A stretch of DNA of 64,000 bases from Pseudonocardia hierapolitana (lineage in GTDB: Bacteria > Actinomycetota > Actinomycetes > Mycobacteriales > Pseudonocardiaceae), in NCBI RefSeq assembly GCF_007994075.1, contig NZ_VIWU01000001.1, positions 6,138,001-6,202,000 of the forward strand, in the 5' to 3' direction. This document shows, piece by piece, positions 41,350 through 48,201 of this stretch. Made by a program: the position numbers and the translations under genes. The notes beneath the pieces were generated by a model. It was not told where the DNA came from. It made no database searches and worked only from the letters and a program-made list of their open reading frames with translations. Position 1 is the first letter of the stretch. Each line of letters opens with the position of its first letter.

Positions 41350-44196
41350 ATGGCCGATGAGCCCCGCCTCAACGAGGATTTCCCGATCCGCGAGAGCCTG
41401 TCCCCGCCGGTGATCCGCCGGCCGGTGGTCGAGTGTGCGGAGGCGCTGGCGCTCTCCGGCTTCGTCCCCCATGCGGTCGTGCGGGTGTTCACCGATGTCG
41501 GCGAGCTGCTCGGCGAGGAGAACCCGCCCTTCGGGTTCACGGACGTCCCGCTGCGGCGACCGGTGGCCCTCGGCGAGCGGCTGGTGGCGACGCAGACCGT
41601 GGCGAACGTCGACAGCGGACCGTCGAGTCCACCGGTGGTGGTCGGAGCGCTGCCGGAAGGGCAGATCCGGGACCGGGCGCCGCGGGTGGCCGACGGGTTG
41701 GTCGAGTGTGGCCGGGTGGTCCCGGTGAGCGATCTCGTGCCGGGCTGTCGAGTGCACGTCGAGGAGAACGGTATCGAGGTCGGGACCGCCGTGGCGGCCA
41801 GCGACCGGGTGCCGGTGGTGACCGCGGCGCTACATGCGGGCGGCGTGGTGACGGCCCGCCAGGTGGCGTGCGAGGGCACGGGCCACGAGATCGCGGGATC
41901 GTCGTCTGCGCCCGTGACGGTCACCGCTGCGCCGGTGCCGGCCCCGAGCCCGGTGGTCGACACGGCGTCGCTCGTGGTGGGCAACGACGCCGTCACGCTG
42001 CGCGGGCTGCTCATCGGGGCGGGTGTGGAGGTCACCGACTCCGGCGCGACGGTGTCGTCGGGGTGGCTCGCGACGGCCGCGGCGAACTTCTTCCCGGTCA
42101 CCCCGCCGCTGACGGGCGGGCCGGTGAGTGGGACCCAGGAGCTGTGCGGCAACGTCAGCCCACCCGCGCCGCCAGAGCGACCCGAGAAGACCCTGCGCGC
42201 CCCGATGGTGCTGGGTCCGATCTGCGCGGGCGCGCGGTTCGTCGTGGTTCGTGACACGGTCATCAACGCTGTCGTGGTCGTCCTCCGCAACGGCGTTCCC
42301 GCGGCGTACGGCGGCGCCGCACCCGGTGACGTCGCCCTGCAGCTGGGCGGGGGAGCGTCGCTGTCATCGGGGGACACGATTACGGCGGTGCAGTACCTCG
42401 GCCCGATCGTCAGCCCGGTGTCGGCGCCGGTCGTCGTGGTCAGCAGGCTGCGCGCGCCGAGCGTCGAGATCCTCGGTGGGAACCCGTTCTTCACGGCGAA
42501 GCCGGGGGAGCAGGCCATCGAGGGCCCGGTCTTCCCCCGCGGCGTCGGCGAGGGCCCGGTGATCGCGGTGCAGTCATGTTGCACCGACGGTCTCCCCCGG
42601 GTGCGGATCCTCGGCCCGGACGGTGACATCGTCGCCGAGCCGGAGGTCGTCGAGGTCTTCCCGGGTTACGCGACGACTCGCTGGACGTGGCCGCAACCCG
42701 CGAACGCCGTGCGGGTCGGCCGGTACACCGTCGTCGCAGAGTCGGCCTGCACCGAACAGGCCGCGGAGGTCCCGTTCTTCGTGATCTTCGATCCGGCGAC
42801 CATCGGCGGGCCTGCGCGGTTCTCGTTCGACCCGACGGCAGTGTGGTTCGGCGCGCGCACCAACGCCGTCGCAGGCCTTCACTACTACCTCCACCCGAGC
42901 GACGTGCGGATCTTCGGGCCTGCCCTCGCCGCGGTCAGCGGCGGGACAGACTCCTTCAGCGCGGCTGTGCGGGTCGCCCGGACGGAGGAGGCGTTGCTGG
43001 CCTACTCGCTCAACTACCACACCCAGGACACGATCGACCTCATCACGAACTTCTCCGAGGCCCAGTGCGCCGACGACGCCTGCCTGCTCGTGGCGATGCT
43101 GCGCGCCATTGGGATCCCGGCCCACCCCGTCACGGCTGATGCCGGCCTGGAAACGGGCGCCGCGAACTGGACCTTCGACACCTGGGTGGAGTTCCTGGCC
43201 CCCGATGGAGGCGGCGCCGTCGAGTGGCGGATCCTGCATCCGCACGAGTACCCGGGCATGCAGCCGGAGTCCCGCCGGACGTTCGGCACGACCCGCGGGG
43301 TGGCAGTGAAGTCGTTCAACGACGTGATCGTCATGGCGGGAGAGACGTGGGCGGCGGCCGCATTGGACGACGGCTCATCCGATGTCACCTACGGCCGCAA
43401 CGACTGCGGCGAGCCCCAGCAACAGGTCACCCGCGCCGCGTGGGTCGACGAGCTCTGCGAGCAGGGGTACTGGCCCGACCCGCACTGGGACTGCACGGGG
43501 GTGCGGAGCCGCGGGCTCGCGGCGGGCGCCGGGGTGCGGTTCGCGGGCGGACCGCCCGACTTCGGCGGAACCCTGGAGGGCACGCTCGAGGTCGGCAACA
43601 CGGGGCCGGACCGGGAGTTCGGCACGTTCGTTGTCGAACTGGTCGGGAGCCGCGCGGAGAGCAAGGCCCCCGCCGACACGGTCTACGCCACCACCGAGCT
43701 TCGTGTCGCGCTCGATCCGGCGGGCACGGTCACCGTGCCCTTCCGGTTCGACCTCCCGCCCACGCTGCCCCCCGCAGAGCGGTTGCTGTTGCGGGGCAGG
43801 CTGGACGGCCGGATTGCCGTCGAGCGCGAAGTGCGCCTGACACCGCGGGTTGAGGGCAGCGTCGACTGGCCGCACCGCCACGTCCTGGGGGAGGCCTCCA
43901 CGCTGCGGATCCGGGTGGTCAACCCGACCGACGCCGTCGCACGCGACGTCGTCGTCCGGCTCGATCCGCTCCACGCGGTGGCGGCCGAACGCGTCGTCTG
44001 GACCCTCGGTGACCTGGGCCCACGCGAGGAACGGGAGATCACGACCGGGGTCACCACTGTCGCGGGCCTCGACTCCGGAAGCGTGCACGTGAGCCTCGCC
44101 AGCGCCGAGGGCGGCGGGGGGATCCTCAGACATCCGATCCGGATTGAGGCTCCGGAGGCGCCGACGGACGCGGGCCCGGGAGCCATCGCGCGGTGA
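41350..44196 (+). CDS. Large transglutaminase-like domain protein with C-terminal CARDB-like domain
   Basis: Protein of 948 residues, without signal peptide or membrane segment. Residues 1-430 are repeated beta-rich modules of about 80 residues (VHVEENGIEVGTAVAAS and VVLRNGVPAAYGGAAPGD are alike), like glucan- or protein-binding sandwich domains. Around residue 570-625 lies a transglutaminase-like core (CADDACLLVAMLRAIGIPAH, then NWTFDTWVEFLAPDG); the Cys and a later Asp fit, but the expected His before WVE is Asp here, so activity is doubtful. The C-terminus (about 760-930) has two CARDB-like segments. Function unknown. Confidence 0.65.
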   Translation: MADEPRLNEDFPIRESLSPPVIRRPVVECAEALALSGFVPHAVVRVFTDVGELLGEENPPFGFTDVPLRRPVALGERLVATQTVANVDSGPSSPPVVVGALPEGQIRDRAPRVADGLVECGRVVPVSDLVPGCRVHVEENGIEVGTAVAASDRVPVVTAALHAGGVVTARQVACEGTGHEIAGSSSAPVTVTAAPVPAPSPVVDTASLVVGNDAVTLRGLLIGAGVEVTDSGATVSSGWLATAAANFFPVTPPLTGGPVSGTQELCGNVSPPAPPERPEKTLRAPMVLGPICAGARFVVVRDTVINAVVVVLRNGVPAAYGGAAPGDVALQLGGGASLSSGDTITAVQYLGPIVSPVSAPVVVVSRLRAPSVEILGGNPFFTAKPGEQAIEGPVFPRGVGEGPVIAVQSCCTDGLPRVRILGPDGDIVAEPEVVEVFPGYATTRWTWPQPANAVRVGRYTVVAESACTEQAAEVPFFVIFDPATIGGPARFSFDPTAVWFGARTNAVAGLHYYLHPSDVRIFGPALAAVSGGTDSFSAAVRVARTEEALLAYSLNYHTQDTIDLITNFSEAQCADDACLLVAMLRAIGIPAHPVTADAGLETGAANWTFDTWVEFLAPDGGGAVEWRILHPHEYPGMQPESRRTFGTTRGVAVKSFNDVIVMAGETWAAAALDDGSSDVTYGRNDCGEPQQQVTRAAWVDELCEQGYWPDPHWDCTGVRSRGLAAGAGVRFAGGPPDFGGTLEGTLEVGNTGPDREFGTFVVELVGSRAESKAPADTVYATTELRVALDPAGTVTVPFRFDLPPTLPPAERLLLRGRLDGRIAVEREVRLTPRVEGSVDWPHRHVLGEASTLRIRVVNPTDAVARDVVVRLDPLHAVAAERVVWTLGDLGPREEREITTGVTTVAGLDSGSVHVSLASAEGGGGILRHPIRIEAPEAPTDAGPGAIAR

Positions 44197-44322
44197 CCGA
44201 TCGCCGCGGCCTGTCGGCCACGCGGATCCGCCAGGATCCTGCGCTTGGAGCGGCACCCTTTGACAGGCACGTGTCAACGCGGGCCGTTGAGCCGGTCGAT
44301 CCGCGCGAGTAGCTCCATCCTG

Positions 44323-44415
44323 TGTGGCCTCCTTTGTGGCCTCAAACGTTGGCGGCCGGCGTGCTGAGCTGTGCACAGGGCGGTAGGCGCGCCCCGTGGC
44401 ACGTGATGTGGCACG
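44323..44415. repeat. Paired short repeats, integrase arm-type site candidates
   Basis: TGTGGCCTC occurs at 44323 and 44335, and GTGGCACG at 44396 and 44408; each pair is spaced 12 bases. They lie just before a tRNA-like remnant. Tyrosine integrases of actinomycete elements bind such paired arm sites next to the att core; no integrase gene remains nearby. Confidence 0.45.
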
Positions 44416-44471
44416 AACTGGCGCTGAACGGTGTTGAATCGGCCCATCAGCGGGGCCGACCTGATGGACGA

Positions 44472-44553
44472 TGTCGCAGGTAGGGCTCTGGAAGACGCGG
44501 AATGACTGTCTTGTAAGCGGTAGGTCGTCGGTTCGATCCGACCCTCGGCTCGA
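44472..44553 (+). other. tRNA-like remnant (Thr-TGT anticodon arm and T-arm)
   Basis: TGTCGCAGGTAG (44472-44483) is followed by an anticodon arm ACTGT-CTTGTAA-GCGGT (anticodon TGT) and a T-arm GTCGG-TTCGAT-CCGAC whose loop is one base short. The 5' acceptor strand cannot pair with the 3' end, so it is a decayed tRNA or att fragment. The same 12-mer and nearly equal spacing to the anticodon occur at 41075. Confidence 0.5.
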
Positions 44554-44945
44554 CTCGATCGGTGGCGCGGGCCCGTGCGCACCGTTGAGTCCAGCGAAGT
44601 CGAGGAGCGCGGCGACCCCGCTGGCGGTGCGGTGTCACAAGGAACGTTTTCGTTAGGCCCCGCCCGAGGATCCGGCGATCTGGCGGATGGTGACGATCTG
44701 TGGCGCCCATTCGGAGGGGTTGCAGGATGACGCCGGTGTTTGTGTCACGGGTCTGCCGGTCGCCTGGCCGTTTGACCGAACTCGCTTGTTAGAGCCCAGC
44801 AAACCATGCCGTGTCGAGACCCGATTGCCGCGCACGCGAGCCGCGCTAGCTTCGCGGCCTCCGATCGAGGTCCGCACCACATTGCTCGTACGCCAAGGCG
44901 AAGGCACCAAGGCGCCGGAGCCCCAGTCCGTGGGAAATATCACGC

Positions 44946-45869
44946 CTAACGCCGCGGCCCGTCCTTGCGCTGCCTGGCGGCAGTGACGAGTCGGGAAGTT
45001 CCCCGGATAGCACGGCAGAGGATGTAGTTTAAGAGATAGATAAATACGCGACCGAAGGGAACAGCTAGGCATCCCAAGCGGGAAAACGCGCTGAGGCGCT
45101 CGCCCAGCAACTGAAGATGAATGGAGAGTGGGTTATAGGTAGAACCAGTCACGTGTTGGGCGTATACCCACCTGATATTGTATTGCGCCGCTTTGGCAAT
45201 CAAATTATCGACGTGTTCCGGGTCCGGCGCCGTGTGGCCTATAATCGCGAGTCGCCCAGCCGCTATCGATGCGGCGCCCGTTGGCGTAGGCGTTGCTCTA
45301 TCTCTCACCCAGCCCGGCGGCGGCCAATTAGCGTCAAAAGTAGGAGGATTGTTAGGGTCTTCAGAATGCACTGATCCCTCTTGAATCACGACGACAGCCG
45401 GATCCGTTTGCTCCATGAACTCCTCAGGGGGGATGGTGCCCGGGTTGAGGACGACGACAGCACCGGGATGACGATCGCGCACTTGCTGCACGAGCGCAGC
45501 GGCATGGTCCACACGGTCCGGAAGTAGCTGGTCAATAAAGATCCCGGCGACTTCATATGTGGCGAACCACCGGTCAACGTCTCCCATTATGTCTGTGGTT
45601 CTCGGACAGAGGGGTGGCTCTACCTTGGTATTGTCGTAGCAGTCATGCACGTAACCCAAAACTGAAGCGCACACTCCATTTAGTTTTCCGATAACTGCTT
45701 CGTAGTCCGGGTTTGCTTCGGTGAAATGGCCGTCCTCGTGGTTAACCACTACCATCATCTGGCCAGACGTCAATATTCCACCGACATCTGTGAGAGTATC
45801 CCAAGCCTCATCTCCTTCGCTCGGGTAGTCATACGCTGGAACCAGCAGGCCAGACGGTTCATTTGACAT
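44946..45869 (-). CDS. Spherulation-specific family 4-like protein (putative glycoside hydrolase fold)
   Basis: Protein of 307 residues with the family pattern: SGLLVPAYDYPSEGDEAWDTL, then NPDYEAVIGKLNGVCASVLGYVHDCYDNTK, then DVDRWFATYEVAGIFIDQLLPD (the acidic pair near the putative active site) and VLNPGTIPPEEFME. These TIM-barrel-like proteins are thought to act on polysaccharides, though evidence is thin. No secretion signal is seen; the C-terminus has a hydrophobic segment (VPFGRVFIYLLNYILC). The ATG at 45869 follows GGAGAG. GC is clearly lower than in the left part, suggesting transfer. Confidence 0.7.
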   Translation of the reverse strand: MSNEPSGLLVPAYDYPSEGDEAWDTLTDVGGILTSGQMMVVVNHEDGHFTEANPDYEAVIGKLNGVCASVLGYVHDCYDNTKVEPPLCPRTTDIMGDVDRWFATYEVAGIFIDQLLPDRVDHAAALVQQVRDRHPGAVVVLNPGTIPPEEFMEQTDPAVVVIQEGSVHSEDPNNPPTFDANWPPPGWVRDRATPTPTGAASIAAGRLAIIGHTAPDPEHVDNLIAKAAQYNIRWVYAQHVTGSTYNPLSIHLQLLGERLSAFSRLGCLAVPFGRVFIYLLNYILCRAIRGTSRLVTAARQRKDGPRR

Positions 45870-46191
45870 CTCGGCTCTCCACATGCGTATTCGAAGTCTC
45901 CTCATTCCTCCAAGGGACTCCTACGGGCGGCCGCCCACCGAGTTGGCGGGCGTGCCCTTAGGCCGCGGCTCGCGCTTCGTCGTACGCGAGACTGGTCACA
46001 TCATTCGATAGGGCCTCACCCTGGACTAGTTGCGCCACCGACCTGCTCGGCTACGCGGTTAGAACCGGATGCGGCGGCTGCGTCTCCGGGGATGGGCGAA
46101 AGGTGTCAGGCGGGAGGCTCTGTTAGATCCGGAGGGATGCGGAGATCAGTTCGCAATCTCACGGCACTGACCGGGCCCTGCCGTGACGATG
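45870..46191. other. Gene-free stretch, 322 bases
   Basis: Upstream region of the spherulation-family gene and 3' flank of the small ORF pair. I see no gene, tRNA or strong hairpin. Confidence 0.35.
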
Positions 46192-46473
46192 CTACGTCTC
46201 GGAGGAATCGTGTGCCTCTCCTACTATCTCAATACGCGGGACGTTAACTGTCGCAGGCCAGACTATCTCGACGTGATAGAAGAAGCGCGACAATTCTGGG
46301 CCGGACAGATCGCGGATCTCGTCCGGGACGTCCATCTCTACTGTGCGTTGGCCCGGCAGTTGGACCAACTCTGCAGAGGGCATGTCTCCGTTGGCATCGT
46401 TCGCACGTTCAGCATCAATCTGGGCGGCGAGGATTCGACCGCTCATGTCGACGATTGCCGTCACTCTTGCCAT
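46192..46473 (-). CDS. Hypothetical protein, 93 residues
   Basis: Acidic soluble protein (MARVTAIVDMSGRILAAQID, then EMDVPDEIRDLSGPELSRFF). Not recognised. It starts three bases after the stop of the upstream small gene, so both form a pair. Codon use is natural and GC is about 10 percent lower than the chromosomal genes, which suggests a recent arrival with the element. Confidence 0.5.
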   Translation of the reverse strand: MARVTAIVDMSGRILAAQIDAERANDANGDMPSAELVQLPGQRTVEMDVPDEIRDLSGPELSRFFYHVEIVWPATVNVPRIEIVGEAHDSSET

Positions 46474-46476
46474 GGC

Positions 46477-46794
46477 CTAGGCAACCCCTCCGCCTTCGAG
46501 TTGATAGCGGCATCCCGACGTCCCATCATTTCGAATAAGGGCACGGTACTCGTAGTCCCTACCGGTCTCCACGCACCGGTAAATGGGTGGGCCATTTTCG
46601 ATCACCTGTCCGATCTCGCACAGCAAATGTTTCCCGACCCGCTCTGTCATGAGCCAGTCGTCGGACTCCCCGAGGACTGGATGAGCCATCGCCCATTGCG
46701 CTCCTCTGTCGGAGCTCCCAGCCGGCCACCAGAACCTGTGGATTATTGTAGCGCCTGGGGCGATGAACGTCGTATTGCTAACGCGCCATCCCAC
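46477..46794 (-). CDS. Hypothetical protein, 105 residues
   Basis: Soluble protein beginning MGWRVSNTTFIAPGATIIHRFWWP, with a C-terminal RDYEYRALIRNDGTSGCRYQLEG; the pattern suggests a beta-sandwich. Not recognised. The GTG at 46794 has AGAGAGG seven bases upstream. It is directly followed by the 93-residue ORF. The two may encode a small conflict-type module, but nothing identifies them. Confidence 0.5.
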   Translation of the reverse strand: MGWRVSNTTFIAPGATIIHRFWWPAGSSDRGAQWAMAHPVLGESDDWLMTERVGKHLLCEIGQVIENGPPIYRCVETGRDYEYRALIRNDGTSGCRYQLEGGGVA

Positions 46795-47260
46795 GATGTC
46801 ACCTCTCTTCTCCTGCGCACCTGGGCGACTTGGATCAACCTGCGGATGGGCCCGATGTGCGCCAAGACGAGGTCGAGCTCGGGGCGGGTGATACATGGGA
46901 GGCGGACTGGAACCGTTTGGATCAGATCCAGCGGCGGGAGTTGCGCAAGCGGCTGTGGGAACAGCCGAGCAGGTTGCCGGACGCCGAAGGTGGCCGCAGC
47001 TGTGTCTGCGCCCGCCAAGCAGAAAGCTCGCGACGATCAGGTCGCTGCTCGTCGGGTGCGGGTTGAACAGCCCGAGTTCGTGAGCTGGGCGTCGTAGGCG
47101 AACAGCTGGGCCGTCGGATGCCGCTGCCCCGAGGTCGACGACACCCAGCCGAGCCCGATCCGGCGGGGGTCGGCGCCCTGGAGACAGCCAGCACCGTCTC
47201 AGCGTGTCCACCGCGCGGGCGGCCTCCGCCGCAGTGAGGGAGAGCCCGGCTCCCGCCCAT
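46795..47260. other. Decayed region where an element replication or excision gene would be expected
   Basis: No full gene. Minus-strand fragments in different frames (TAAEAARAVDTLRRCW and AHELGLFNPHPTSSDLIVA) look like pieces of one actinomycete-element protein broken by frameshifts. The order of genes in related elements would place rep, xis and int downstream of the translocase here. Confidence 0.35.
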
Positions 47261-47533
47261 TCACGGCTGACGCTCGCGGTTGGCCTCGGCCCGCCGTCGG
47301 CGAGCCTTCGCGGACTTGAGGGCCAATCGCTTCATGTGGGCCTTCCGCGCGGACTCGACTCGGCGCGCTCGCTCGGCCGGCTCGAGGGTCCCGTCCGGAT
47401 CGATCTCGCGCTCGAAACGAGCGACGAGCCCGGCCTGTGCGCGCACGGCGTTGGCCGTGGGGTCCTCGCGGGACCAGCGGATGTGGGCAGCGATCTGGGC
47501 GCGTAGCCGGCGCTGCTCGGGTGTCAGCGCCAT
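47261..47533 (-). CDS. Small conserved protein of actinomycete integrative elements
   Basis: Basic protein of 90 residues (MALTPEQRRLRAQIAAHIRW, then REIDPDGTLEPAERARRVESARKAHMKRLALKSAKARRRRAE). Small proteins with LTPEQRRLRAQIAA at the start and an Arg/Lys/Ala-rich end recur downstream of FtsK-like translocases in actinomycete elements; function unknown. It overlaps the preceding gene by ten bases. Confidence 0.6.
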   Translation of the reverse strand: MALTPEQRRLRAQIAAHIRWSREDPTANAVRAQAGLVARFEREIDPDGTLEPAERARRVESARKAHMKRLALKSAKARRRRAEANRERQP

Positions 47534-48201
47534 CGGCGCTCACCCGTCCCTGATCGGACCGCTTGCAGCCGCGCGCGGCACGTGAGATCCGAACACGCCC
47601 GCTTGTGGTCTCGGCAGACGACGAGCTGGTCGCCGCTCTGCTCATCGACGAGCACACGCACATGGTCGTTCCGCTGCGGCCACGGAAGGTTCGTGTCGGT
47701 GCGGTCACGCCCGCACAGGTCGCAGATCGGATCCTCGTAGCCGTGCCCGGTCTCCAGCGCCTCGACGGCCCGGCGCCTGTTGACCCGTGGCGTGGTTGAC
47801 CACCCGCAGGTGCAGTACGCACGGAACCTGTGTCCTGACGCCGTGATGTCCGCGAGCAGATGGACACGGCGTGGCGCGGGGGAGGGACGCGTCACCGTCG
47901 GTCCCGTATCCGTGCCTGAGAGTGATCCATCGGGCTCCGAACGATCTTCGGCGCTTCCTCCCTGGTCCGGGTTGGCGCAGGTGCGCGGGAGATCAGCTCC
48001 CGAGTTAGCTGACGGCGATCGAGTTAGGTTCCTAACTCCTCCCACCGGACCGATGATCATGCCGTCTACCTGCGGCGAGGTAGGTGAGTTAGGTGGTTTG
48101 GGGTGTCCCGCAGAGGCTCCAGAAGTCCCCGGATCGACGCCGTGGCGTCGACCTTGCTGGGACCTAACCGACCTCACTCGCGCATCCCCGGGGCTACTCA
48201 T
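47524..48201 (-). CDS. Conserved element protein with Cys-rich C-terminal part
   Basis: Protein of 225 residues. The N-terminal 110 residues are Pro/Ser/Gly-rich and probably disordered; the C-terminal half has paired Cys (RAYCTCGW, then DPICDLCGRDR, then CRDHKRACSDLTCRARL), which suggests zinc binding. Its ATG overlaps the translocase stop (ATGA), so it is co-translated. Function unknown. Confidence 0.55.
   Translation of the reverse strand: MSSPGDARVRSVRSQQGRRHGVDPGTSGASAGHPKPPNSPTSPQVDGMIIGPVGGVRNLTRSPSANSGADLPRTCANPDQGGSAEDRSEPDGSLSGTDTGPTVTRPSPAPRRVHLLADITASGHRFRAYCTCGWSTTPRVNRRRAVEALETGHGYEDPICDLCGRDRTDTNLPWPQRNDHVRVLVDEQSGDQLVVCRDHKRACSDLTCRARLQAVRSGTGERRWR

Larger units (their letters stand above)
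44197..44945. other. Gene-free stretch with attachment-site-like repeats
   Basis: Between the transglutaminase-like gene and the spherulation-family gene. It contains the paired 12-base-spaced repeats (44323-44415) and the tRNA-Thr-like remnant (44472-44553) listed separately. No convincing gene is seen in the remainder. Confidence 0.5.

Noticed and set aside
44472..44553. Functional tRNA-Thr gene
   Set aside because: The acceptor strands do not pair and the T-loop lacks a base.
44946..45869. Secreted glycoside hydrolase
   Set aside because: No signal peptide is visible at any plausible start.
46183..47097. 304-codon plus-strand frame
   Set aside because: It runs antisense to the two small minus-strand genes, whose ribosome site and spacing look real; the plus-strand peptide has no motif.
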